5,110 bases of DNA from positions 1-5,110 of the forward strand of contig JAPLHI010000193.1 of NCBI GenBank assembly GCA_026389695.1. Direction: 5' to 3'. The notes under the pieces were generated by a model. It searched no databases. It was given only the letters and a program-made list of their open reading frames with translations, and had not been told where the DNA came from. Shown piece by piece: positions 1 through 5,110 of the stretch. Origin of the DNA: Chloroflexota bacterium. Its GTDB lineage: Bacteria > Chloroflexota > Dehalococcoidia > GIF9 > UBA5629. Position 1 is the first letter of the stretch. Each line of letters opens with the position of its first letter. Made by a program: the position numbers and the translations under genes.

Positions 1-62
1 AGCTTGTTGTGCCGTTAATAATAGACATCAAAGTCGGTAAAAACTGGGGCGAGATGAGCTGA
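1..62 (+). CDS. polA: DNA polymerase I, C-terminal end (partial, 5' end outside window)
   Basis: Read in the frame whose codons begin at base 3, the window opens with 19 residues and a TGA stop at 60-62. The peptide ends DIKVGKNWGEMS, which matches the well-known C-terminal signature of family A DNA polymerases (V-D-V-K-x-G-x-N-W-x-E-x). In the full protein this segment belongs to the palm of the polymerase domain. Pol I fills gaps during excision repair and Okazaki fragment processing in the cytoplasm. The stop codon shares its last base with the ATG of the next gene (TGATG), which is typical of translational coupling. A polA-mutM order is common in bacteria and fits a repair operon. Only the tail is visible, so domain content cannot be judged. 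Confidence 0.88.
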   Translation, partial: LVVPLIIDIKVGKNWGEMS

Positions 63-871
63 TGCCCGAGCTACCCGAAGTTGAAACTATCAAGAACGAG
101 CTCGAACCATATTTAACCGGTCGCACATTCACCGTGGTTAAAATCCATGATACCAGGCCCGTGCAAAAGCTATCGATCAAAGATTTCAGTAGCGGGCTGA
201 TCGGGCAGAAAATACTCGGCCTTTCCCGCCGTGGCAAGTACATCCTGATTCATCTCTCCAATGGCAAGACATTAGTTGTACACCTGCGCATGACGGGTTC
301 ATTGCTCTGGAACCCGTGCGATGACGAGCCGTTCACACGCGCTGAGTTCTTCTTCAATAATAAGGGCAGGCTGGTTTTCACCGATATACGTCGCTTTGGG
401 ACACTGTCTCTCGTAAAAGAAACCGGTGAAATTGTAGGCAAGCTGGGAATTGATCCGCTCAGTCCTGACTTTACAGCACAGGCGCTGAAAAAGCTGCTTT
501 CCGCACGTAAGGCCCCGGTCAAGGCCGTGCTGCTGGAACAGAAGCTGATTGCCGGCATCGGGAATATGTATGCCGATGAAGCGCTCTTCGCAGCGCGTAT
601 TCACCCTTCAAAACCGGCGCAATCCCTGTCAGCGGTCGAAGTGAAAGCGCTGCATAAGGCTATGCGGGATGTGCTTAGAAAGGCGATTCGCAATAAGGGC
701 GCCAGCGTCAGGAACTACCGCTGTCCCAACGGCCAGGCAGGCAGGGCGCATGCGGAGTTTGCAGCGGCCCACCGCGGGGGAGAACCCTGCCCACGCTGCG
801 GAACCCTCATCGCCCGCATAGTTGTCCGCCAGCGCGGGACATATTACTGCCCCGCATGCCAGCACGTATGA
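62..871 (+). CDS. mutM: Formamidopyrimidine-DNA glycosylase (MutM/Fpg)
   Basis: This bifunctional DNA glycosylase/AP lyase excises 8-oxoguanine and formamidopyrimidines in base excision repair. At 269 residues it is full length for the family. The N-terminus MPELPEVE supplies the catalytic proline (P2) and glutamate (E3). Other active-site residues are visible: K59 in RRGKY, M77 in the HLRMTG segment, the DIRRFG loop (R110, F112) that fills the gap left by the flipped base, K154, and N168 in GIGNMYADEA (helix-two-turn-helix). The C-terminal zinc finger has C243-x2-C246 and C263-x2-C266, with R258 in the hairpin loop. The MPELPE start separates it from Nei, which usually begins MPEGPE. The segment before the zinc finger reads AAHRGGEPC instead of the commoner YxRxGxPC, a variant I associate with Dehalococcoidia. 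The ATG overlaps the polA stop and has only a weak purine-rich upstream region, so translation is probably coupled to polA. Confidence 0.96.
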   Translation: MPELPEVETIKNELEPYLTGRTFTVVKIHDTRPVQKLSIKDFSSGLIGQKILGLSRRGKYILIHLSNGKTLVVHLRMTGSLLWNPCDDEPFTRAEFFFNNKGRLVFTDIRRFGTLSLVKETGEIVGKLGIDPLSPDFTAQALKKLLSARKAPVKAVLLEQKLIAGIGNMYADEALFAARIHPSKPAQSLSAVEVKALHKAMRDVLRKAIRNKGASVRNYRCPNGQAGRAHAEFAAAHRGGEPCPRCGTLIARIVVRQRGTYYCPACQHV

Positions 872-883
872 TAATATATTATT

Positions 884-893
884 AAGAGAGGAA
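884..893 (+). promoter_or_regulatory. Ribosome binding site that fixes a GTG start at 900
   Basis: The purine run AAGAGAGGAA lies about 7 bases before GTG at 900-902. The only upstream ATG in this frame (822) lies inside mutM, has no comparable site, and would add 26 residues of low-hydrophobicity sequence read from the zinc-finger region. The site therefore supports a start at 900. Confidence 0.6.
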
Positions 894-899
894 TTTGTT

Positions 900-1091
900 G
901 TGAAATTATATACATGGTGGATGATAGGAGGGGTGGCCCTATTCGTAGTAAGTTTTACATTCCATTTTCTCGTCAGCACTTTTACGGGAAAACAAGAGGC
1001 TTATATCATCAGCCTCGGTCTGTTTATCAGCCCGCTGATAATACTGATCGGCATTGCCCTTTATATCATGGCGAATAGAAAACAGAAATGA
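900..1091 (+). CDS. Small two-helix membrane protein, unknown function
   Basis: I do not recognise this family. From the GTG start the product is 63 residues. It shows two hydrophobic segments, roughly residues 7-27 (starting MIGGVALFVV) and 37-57 (ISPLIILIGIALYIM), joined by a short polar turn containing TGKQEA. It ends in a basic tail (NRKQK), which by the positive-inside rule suggests both termini face the cytoplasm. No cysteine pair, catalytic motif or lipobox is visible. It follows mutM after 28 bases with no terminator between them, so it probably rides on the polA-mutM transcript. A start at 822, inside mutM, is possible but less likely. Coding potential is supported by the ribosome binding site and the clean hydrophobic pattern. 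Its short length keeps confidence moderate. Confidence 0.6.
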   Translation: MKLYTWWMIGGVALFVVSFTFHFLVSTFTGKQEAYIISLGLFISPLIILIGIALYIMANRKQK

Positions 1092-1166
1092 GCGGCCCTA
1101 AATCATTCAGAGTGTAACCCTATTGTATTGCGATATTTATTTGTGACAAAAGTGATTTAAGTTTTT

Positions 1167-1178
1167 AAGAAGGAGGTC
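1167..1178 (+). promoter_or_regulatory. Strong Shine-Dalgarno sequence of the dehydrogenase gene
   Basis: AAGAAGGAGGTC contains a near-perfect anti-Shine-Dalgarno match (AAGGAGGT) with 8 bases between the last G/T and the ATG at 1185. It is the strongest ribosome binding site in the window together with the one at 2398-2406, suggesting these two genes are well translated. Confidence 0.75.
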
Positions 1179-1184
1179 TCAATC

Positions 1185-2360
1185 ATGACGGCTTGGATGC
1201 AAATGACCGATGAACTCGGACCCGAAAAGATAATGTATGTTTACGATGCCGTAACAGGCATGAAAGGGGTGGTTGTGGTGGACACATTATCACTTGCCGG
1301 AGCAGCCGGCGGGACGCGAATGCTGGCAGACATCACCACTGAGGAAATAGTCCGTCTGGCCCGCGCCATGACATACAAGTTCGCCATACTGGACCTGCCC
1401 ATCGGCGGAGCCAAGGCCGGCATCTGGGCCGAGCAGGAAATACGCGGATTACAGCGCAAAGAACTGCTGGTATCCTTCGGCAACGCGGTAAAAGCTTTGC
1501 TTGCATCCGAAATAACACTGGGACCCGATATGGGCACCGATATGGACGATGTGGCGACCTTCTACCAGGGGGCGGGAGTGCAACAGAGATTCTCCGGGCT
1601 GTCGTTACAAATGATAGACGGCGAACCGCTGGAAGATCATGCTCCGGGATACGGTGTGGTCGTGGCAGCTTTAGCTGCCTGCCAGTTAGTTAAACTTGAT
1701 ATAAAGGGAGCAAAGGTAGCCATTGAGGGATTCGGTAAAGTAGGAGGCGGCGTGGCGCGCTATTTCAGTGAATCCGGCGCCAGGGTAGTGGCTATCTCAA
1801 CCCGGCACGGTACAGCCTATAATAAAGACGGGCTGGATATACCCGCCCTGCTTCAGGCACGCAAAACCAGCGGTGATAAAGCCGTTGCAGAATACAAGCA
1901 CGCCAAACATTCCAAGCCCCAGGATTTATATACGCTGCCCGTAGACATCCTCGTCCCCGGCGCCAGGCCGTATGTCATAAACAAGAAAAACGCCGGCAGT
2001 ATTAAAGCCATGGTTATATCGAGCATGGCCAATATTCCCATCACAATGGAAGCCGAGGAGATACTTTTCCAAAAACGCATAGTCTCCGTGCCTGACTTTA
2101 TCTCCAATGCGGGAGGCATTATACTGGCGGTGATAGATATGCTGGGCGGTACCTCCGACAATGTCTTTACGGTGCTGAGAAACTACCTGGGTCCGCTTAC
2201 TACCCAGATACTAAATGAAGCCAAACAGCAGAACATCAACCCCCGGAGCCTGGCTGTCAAGAAATGCAGGGAAAAGATACTGGCAGCCAGGAAACAGCCG
2301 GTTACTGTCGCCAGCTACGAAGAACTGATGAGCGATATCAAAAAACGCCTCGGATTATAA
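1185..2360 (+). CDS. Glu/Leu/Phe/Val dehydrogenase family protein, leucine-dehydrogenase-like pocket
   Basis: This is an NAD(P)-dependent amino acid dehydrogenase of 391 residues, which would interconvert an L-amino acid and its 2-oxo acid plus ammonium in the cytoplasm. The catalytic domain carries AGGTRM (41-46), MTYK (K65) and GGAKAG (K77). K65 and K77 correspond to the substrate-carboxylate and catalytic lysines, and D115 in GPDMGTD is the expected catalytic aspartate. The Rossmann domain begins near 175 with the glycine loop GFGKVG (182-187). Later come SMANIP (near 280) and the NAGG segment (308-311). Spacings of 24 and 12 residues between positions 41, 65 and 77 match the K89/K113/K125 lysines of clostridial glutamate dehydrogenase, but position 41 is alanine. 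Position 315, aligned by eye with the second side-chain-carboxylate ligand (Ser380), is also alanine. Glutamate is therefore an unlikely substrate, and a hydrophobic amino acid is more plausible. The second Rossmann strand ends in IST-R rather than an acidic residue, leaving NAD versus NADP open. The family assignment is firm; the substrate is inferred. Confidence 0.92.
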   Translation: MTAWMQMTDELGPEKIMYVYDAVTGMKGVVVVDTLSLAGAAGGTRMLADITTEEIVRLARAMTYKFAILDLPIGGAKAGIWAEQEIRGLQRKELLVSFGNAVKALLASEITLGPDMGTDMDDVATFYQGAGVQQRFSGLSLQMIDGEPLEDHAPGYGVVVAALAACQLVKLDIKGAKVAIEGFGKVGGGVARYFSESGARVVAISTRHGTAYNKDGLDIPALLQARKTSGDKAVAEYKHAKHSKPQDLYTLPVDILVPGARPYVINKKNAGSIKAMVISSMANIPITMEAEEILFQKRIVSVPDFISNAGGIILAVIDMLGGTSDNVFTVLRNYLGPLTTQILNEAKQQNINPRSLAVKKCREKILAARKQPVTVASYEELMSDIKKRLGL

Positions 2361-2388
2361 GAGACAAATCATTTTTCACGGTTTTAAT
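2361..2388 (+). promoter_or_regulatory. Possible weak promoter before the six-helix membrane protein gene
   Basis: GAGACA (2361-2366) matches four of six bases of the sigma-70 -35 box, and TTTAAT (2383-2388) matches five of six of the -10 box, with a 16-base spacer. Transcription would begin near 2395, leaving a short leader that still contains the ribosome binding site. The region is AT-rich, so a chance match is quite possible. Confidence 0.22.
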
Positions 2389-2411
2389 ATTTAAATGAAA
2401 GGAGGTTTGGC

Positions 2412-3047
2412 ATGGCAGATTCTGCCGCGAGAGCTTTAGCACTGCTGCGTGACGGCAGCCATTTTCAGTGGTATATCATTCCCCTCTTCGCCCTTGTTGT
2501 ATACGTATATGCTACCGAGTACGAGCGTAAGAACTGGAGCCTGATCATGGCGGGGCTGGCCTTCTGGGGTATGGACTGGTTCAATGAGATCTGGAACGGC
2601 CTGGTCTTCCATTTCACAGGTTATGCGCCGGTCTGGGGTACGCCCGGCAACGGCAGCGCCCTGGTGATACTTATCGGTCTTAACATTGAGATTTGCTTTA
2701 TGTTCGCTTTGTCGGGAATAGCTTTCTCCAAGATGCTGCCCGCTGATAAAAAGCTGAAGATTATCGGCATCCCCAACCGTTTGTTTTTCGCTATAGCCGG
2801 TTCAATATTCTGTGTATTCGTGGAGTGCCTGCTGAACTGGGCAGGCGCGCTCACCTGGGAGTACACCTGGTGGAACCTCGGAGCCCCCTGGCTGATCTTC
2901 TTCATAGGTTATTTGCCTTTCTTCCTCATGTCCTTCTGGGTTTACGACATGGAGAAGCTGAAGAGTAAGCTTACTACGGTGGGCATTATACTCGGCTTCG
3001 ATCTGATCCTCATCATCATCTTCATGTGCATTTTAAAGTGGATCTGA
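2412..3047 (+). CDS. Tryptophan-rich six-helix membrane protein, unknown function
   Basis: I do not recognise a named family. The 211-residue product has about six hydrophobic segments, near residues 19-36, 44-64, 82-107, 122-142, 157-177 and 186-209, with little soluble sequence. It contains 13 tryptophans (about 6 percent), many near the presumed membrane borders. Acidic residues lie within or beside helices: D55 and E59 in GMDWFNEIWN, E93 in LIGLNIEICF, E138 in VECLLNWAG and E150 in TWEYTWWN. Such buried carboxylates suggest an active site, ion path or ligand pocket rather than a purely structural role. A conserved-looking loop, YAPVWGTPGN (71-80), precedes helix 3. There is no cleavable signal peptide. 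The ATG sits 6 bases after GGAGG within AAAGGAGGT. The gene follows the dehydrogenase by 51 bases and is closed by a strong terminator, so the two may be co-transcribed. An integral membrane enzyme or transporter is possible; nothing decides between them. Confidence 0.82.
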   Translation: MADSAARALALLRDGSHFQWYIIPLFALVVYVYATEYERKNWSLIMAGLAFWGMDWFNEIWNGLVFHFTGYAPVWGTPGNGSALVILIGLNIEICFMFALSGIAFSKMLPADKKLKIIGIPNRLFFAIAGSIFCVFVECLLNWAGALTWEYTWWNLGAPWLIFFIGYLPFFLMSFWVYDMEKLKSKLTTVGIILGFDLILIIIFMCILKWI

Positions 3048-3076
3048 TCCTGTAATAATTTAACGCCCAATCCGCG

Positions 3077-3115
3077 AGGCCATTACCTCCGACTCAAGGT
3101 AATGGCCTTTTATTA
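3077..3115 (+). terminator. Strong intrinsic (rho-independent) terminator
   Basis: A perfect 12-base-pair stem joins AGGCCATTACCT (3077-3088) to AGGTAATGGCCT (3097-3108) around an 8-base loop, followed by a T-rich run (TTTTATTAT when the last stem T is counted). It begins 29 bases after the stop of the six-helix membrane protein gene. It ends the upstream transcription unit and separates it from the hydrolase-reductase pair. Confidence 0.92.
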
Positions 3116-3162
3116 TCCGCAGCTTCCTGTTCAGGTAAACATCCACCAAAAGTATGACTACC

Positions 3163-3188
3163 CGTCGGATTAAAGGACGACGCTTTTT
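3163..3188 (+). terminator. Possible weak second terminator or short hairpin
   Basis: CGTCG (3163-3167) and CGACG (3178-3182) form a five-pair GC-rich stem around a 10-base loop, followed by C and five Ts. The stem is short and the loop large. It could be a backup terminator or an attenuator ahead of the hydrolase gene, or simply chance. Confidence 0.22.
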
Positions 3189-3200
3189 CAGTGACTCACC

Positions 3201-3250
3201 CGGTTAAAATCAGCCCGATAACCGATTACACCCTATGGGTTGGTAGGTTA
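3201..3250 (+). promoter_or_regulatory. Leader region with competing inverted repeats upstream of the hydrolase gene
   Basis: CGGTTA (3201-3206) is perfectly complementary to TAACCG (3219-3224). The same TAACC (3219-3223) can instead pair with GGTTA (3246-3250), extending through TAC/GTA and ACCC/GGGT into a 12-pair hairpin with a 3-base loop (TAT) and two small bulges. The two pairings are mutually exclusive. CCGATAA and CCGATTA (3215-3228) also form a tandem near-repeat. The region could act as a leader RNA switch or hold operator half-sites. No known riboswitch class is recognised, and I see no convincing promoter boxes in 3116-3293. Confidence 0.3.
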
Positions 3251-3293
3251 AACTTAGTGCAGTCAATTAGATAAAGGGAGTTATATTAACATT

Positions 3294-4127
3294 ATGTACC
3301 CGACCACCTCGATAAATGACAATTCAAACACTGAAATACTGGAAAAACCTATCGCTTTCGGCAGCCACGGTCTAATACTTACCGGCAAGATTTTAATGCC
3401 CGCCGCCGCTAACAAGCACACCAAGGTACCCGGCGTTGTATTTTGCCACGGCTACGGCAATGACCAGGCAGCCTTTGAAGACAGCGCCAGGATCCTGGCC
3501 GCCGAGGGCATTGCCACGCTGGTTTTCGATTTCCGCGGCCATGGTTCCAGTGAGGGCCTACTGGATGGACAGCAGGTCTCGGACATTGTGGACGCCTGGA
3601 ATTTTCTCCATGACCAGCCGGAGATCGACCACAAGCGCATGGGGCTCATCGGGCACAGCATGGGTGCCATGTCTGCCATCATGGCTGCAGGCAAGCTCAA
3701 GAAAGCCAGGGTGCTGGTTGGGCTGGCCTGTCCCGGCGAAATTAAACATGCCATCGCCAGCAATCCCGGCCACATTGCTTACCCCTGGTTCAGGCGCGTA
3801 ATCGAATATATATTTAGAATCTGCACGCATTTCAATAAAGATATGAAGGCGCGGGTGGATTGGGCCAAGTTCCTCGATGCCTGGCCGCGCATGAAAATCT
3901 CCGAGGTACTGGCAGACTTGGAAGGATGCTCAAAGCTCTTCGTGTTCTGCCTTGGAGACCAGGCTACACCTTACAACAGGTTCCTTTATTCCTATGTAAT
4001 GGCCAGCGAGCCCAAGCAGGTGATGGTAACCACCGGAAACCACAATACACCGCTTGACAACGAGCAACTGCGCTCACAATGGACGCAGTGGGCCATAGGC
4101 GCCCTGCACGACGGGCGCGATTATTAG
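3294..4127 (+). CDS. Alpha/beta hydrolase (serine hydrolase, esterase/acylhydrolase type)
   Basis: The 277-residue product is a cytoplasmic alpha/beta hydrolase-fold enzyme expected to cleave an ester or related bond; the substrate is unknown. In order it shows an oxyanion-hole region VVFCHGYGND (48-57), the common DFRGHGSSEG motif (79-88), and the nucleophile elbow GHSMG with S122. A lid or cap insertion spans roughly 150-205 and contains a hydrophobic, aromatic stretch around 161-176. Late acid and base are D222 in CLGDQATP and H250 in TGNHNTP, so the Ser-Asp-His triad is complete. There is no signal peptide, membrane helix or lipobox. The ATG at 3294 is the only usual start codon after an in-frame stop at 3255. 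Its AAGGGAG site is 13 bases upstream, longer than ideal. The gene lies behind a terminator and its own leader, and is followed after 23 bases by a reductase, which suggests a two-gene unit. Family assignment is firm; esterase, lipase or thioesterase activity cannot be separated from sequence alone. Confidence 0.9.
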   Translation: MYPTTSINDNSNTEILEKPIAFGSHGLILTGKILMPAAANKHTKVPGVVFCHGYGNDQAAFEDSARILAAEGIATLVFDFRGHGSSEGLLDGQQVSDIVDAWNFLHDQPEIDHKRMGLIGHSMGAMSAIMAAGKLKKARVLVGLACPGEIKHAIASNPGHIAYPWFRRVIEYIFRICTHFNKDMKARVDWAKFLDAWPRMKISEVLADLEGCSKLFVFCLGDQATPYNRFLYSYVMASEPKQVMVTTGNHNTPLDNEQLRSQWTQWAIGALHDGRDY

Positions 4128-4134
4128 AGATCAA

Positions 4135-4140
4135 CAGGAG
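4135..4140 (+). promoter_or_regulatory. Ribosome binding site that fixes the reductase start at 4151
   Basis: CAGGAG lies 10 bases before ATG 4151, which directly begins the Rossmann motif MKVLITGGAG. An upstream in-frame ATG at 4079 lies inside the hydrolase gene and would add 24 residues without family resemblance, so 4151 is preferred. Confidence 0.8.
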
Positions 4141-4150
4141 TTATATAATC

Positions 4151-5107
4151 ATGAAAGTATTAATAACCGGCGGAGCAGGCCGGTTGGGCGTAACCATAAC
4201 CAAACGCTTCCTTGAACAGGGTTTCAGCGTCAGGATTCTCGACCTCGATACACCGCGCAACCGTAAGGCGGTCAGAGAGCTTGATACAAAGGCTGAATTT
4301 TACTGGGGCGATATTACCGATCCTGAATCTGTAAAAGCAGCTCTGGCAGGCGTGGATACGGTAGTTCATATGGCAGCCATTCTGCCGCCGCTTGCCGATC
4401 AGAAGCCCAACCTGGCGAGGATGGTCAATGTAGAGGGCACCAGGCTGCTGGTAGACCATCTGAAAAGCCTGGATAGACACTTGCCCCTGGTATATACTTC
4501 ATCGGTAGCCGTACACGGTCCCACACCGTTAGCCGCCGATCCCATATGCGCAGACAAACACACCTGCATGCCCATGGGAGGCTACGCCAAAACCAAGTAC
4601 GAGGCGGAGAATATCATCAAAGAGTCCGGCCTTGATTATGTCATCCTGCGCCTTTCGGTAAACATGTATTTCAATTTCGAGCTCAGTGACATCAAACGTA
4701 TGTTCAGCATCCCCCTGAAGAACAGGATCGAATTCTGTCACCCTGATAACACTGCCGTCGCTATCATTAATGCTGTTACGAAATTTGAGCAGATAAAGAA
4801 CAACACTTTTATCATCAGTGGGGGACCCGACCAGCGGATGCTTTACCGCGACCTTATCGGATCATTGCTCAAAGTAATGGGCCTGCCGCTGCCTCCCGAT
4901 TATAAGTTTCCCAGCAAGCCGTATTACCTGGACTGGTACGATACTTCCCGGTCGGATGCCGTGCTCAAGTATCGTATTAAAACCTTTACCAACTACCTGC
5001 AGGAATACACAGAAGGGCTATCACGGCGATTCTCGCCTGCGTTTTTACCGTTCATGCGCTATTTCGTAGGTCCACTGTTCGGCTGGATGGTGGTACGCCT
5101 TTTTTAA
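4151..5107 (+). CDS. NAD-dependent epimerase/dehydratase family protein (extended SDR)
   Basis: This 318-residue product belongs to the extended short-chain dehydrogenase/reductases, whose members act on nucleotide sugars, sterols or other hydroxyl/keto substrates. The N-terminal glycine motif is TGGAGRLG (6-13, GxxGxxG). The second strand ends in LDLD (D31/D33), which favours NAD over NADP. GDITD (53-57) fits the adenine contact, HMAAI (73-77) the fourth strand, and TSS (116-118) holds the catalytic serine. The active-site pair is Y145-x3-K149 in GGYAKTK. The substrate-binding C-terminal half includes an ISGGPDQ segment (222-228) and the usual DTSRSDAVLKY stretch (264-274). The last 23 residues are strongly hydrophobic and aromatic (including FLPFMRYFVGPLFGWMVV), which is unusual for sugar epimerases and may dock the enzyme to the membrane, as in 3-beta-hydroxysteroid dehydrogenase-like members. 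It follows the hydrolase by 23 bases. Substrate is unknown. Confidence 0.92.
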   Translation: MKVLITGGAGRLGVTITKRFLEQGFSVRILDLDTPRNRKAVRELDTKAEFYWGDITDPESVKAALAGVDTVVHMAAILPPLADQKPNLARMVNVEGTRLLVDHLKSLDRHLPLVYTSSVAVHGPTPLAADPICADKHTCMPMGGYAKTKYEAENIIKESGLDYVILRLSVNMYFNFELSDIKRMFSIPLKNRIEFCHPDNTAVAIINAVTKFEQIKNNTFIISGGPDQRMLYRDLIGSLLKVMGLPLPPDYKFPSKPYYLDWYDTSRSDAVLKYRIKTFTNYLQEYTEGLSRRFSPAFLPFMRYFVGPLFGWMVVRLF

Positions 5108-5110
5108 CAG

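Noticed and set aside
822..899. Upstream ATG start for the small membrane protein, inside mutM
   Set aside because: No matching ribosome binding site, and the added residues are simply the mutM zinc-finger region read in another frame. GTG 900 has a well-placed site.
1141..1157. GTGACAAAAGTGA as a CRP-type operator or a -35 box
   Set aside because: The two GTGA units are direct, not inverted, repeats, so they do not form a TGTGA-N6-TCACA site. A promoter using GTGACA as -35 would place its -10 box on the ribosome binding site.
1241..1537. Minus-strand open frame opposite the dehydrogenase
   Set aside because: It lies wholly inside a gene with clear catalytic motifs, and its translation shows no recognisable domain.
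2412..3047. TspO/MBR or EXPERA-type protein, suggested by tryptophan content and membrane acids
   Set aside because: Helix number and motif order do not fit, and the characteristic tryptophan-proline segments of TspO are absent.
3116..3293. Known riboswitch or small RNA gene in the intergenic leader
   Set aside because: No conserved core of a familiar riboswitch class was recognised, and no well-formed terminator with a long stem follows the hairpins.
3436..3830. Several open frames of 90-121 codons on both strands inside the hydrolase gene
   Set aside because: They are shadow frames of a gene with a complete catalytic triad. Their translations are low in structure and rich in W, S, P and M, as expected for out-of-frame reading, and have no ribosome binding sites.
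4079..4150. Upstream ATG start for the reductase, overlapping the hydrolase gene
   Set aside because: The extra 24 residues precede the canonical Rossmann N-terminus and do not resemble the family. CAGGAG before ATG 4151 fits better.

Overview
The window is a compact, all-plus-strand stretch of bacterial chromosome with mid-range base composition, short intergenic gaps and Shine-Dalgarno-led genes. The 3' end of polA runs directly into mutM. The C-terminal sequence style of the MutM protein reminds me of Dehalococcoidia (Chloroflexota). That placement comes from memory of family style, not from a search, so it is tentative. I see no mobile element, CRISPR array, tRNA or rRNA.

Layout. (1) Bases 1-62 are the last codons of DNA polymerase I, and its stop overlaps the mutM start by one base (TGATG). 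(2) mutM/fpg (62-871) is a complete formamidopyrimidine-DNA glycosylase with its active-site residues and zinc finger present. (3) A 63-residue membrane protein with two predicted helices starts at a GTG (900) behind its own ribosome binding site. (4) A Glu/Leu/Phe/Val-type amino acid dehydrogenase (1185-2360) follows. Its substrate-pocket residues look like leucine dehydrogenase rather than glutamate dehydrogenase. (5) A tryptophan-rich protein with six predicted membrane helices and no recognised family lies at 2412-3047. It is closed by a strong intrinsic terminator (3077-3115). (6) A 178-base leader (3116-3293) contains competing inverted repeats. (7) An alpha/beta hydrolase (3294-4127) and an extended short-chain dehydrogenase/reductase (4151-5107) form a second, 23-base-spaced gene pair.

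How the genes fit together. polA and mutM form a DNA repair pair: base excision by MutM, gap filling by Pol I. The dehydrogenase and the six-helix protein sit between that pair and the terminator and may be co-transcribed, but nothing in the sequence links their functions. The hydrolase and reductase are probably one transcription unit, and both start sites carry the same GGAGTTATAT element. Their shared pathway cannot be read from sequence alone.

I found no clear new multi-gene system. The items most worth a second look are the dehydrogenase with a non-glutamate pocket, the unrecognised six-helix protein with acidic residues inside its membrane helices, and the leader upstream of the hydrolase with mutually exclusive pairings.
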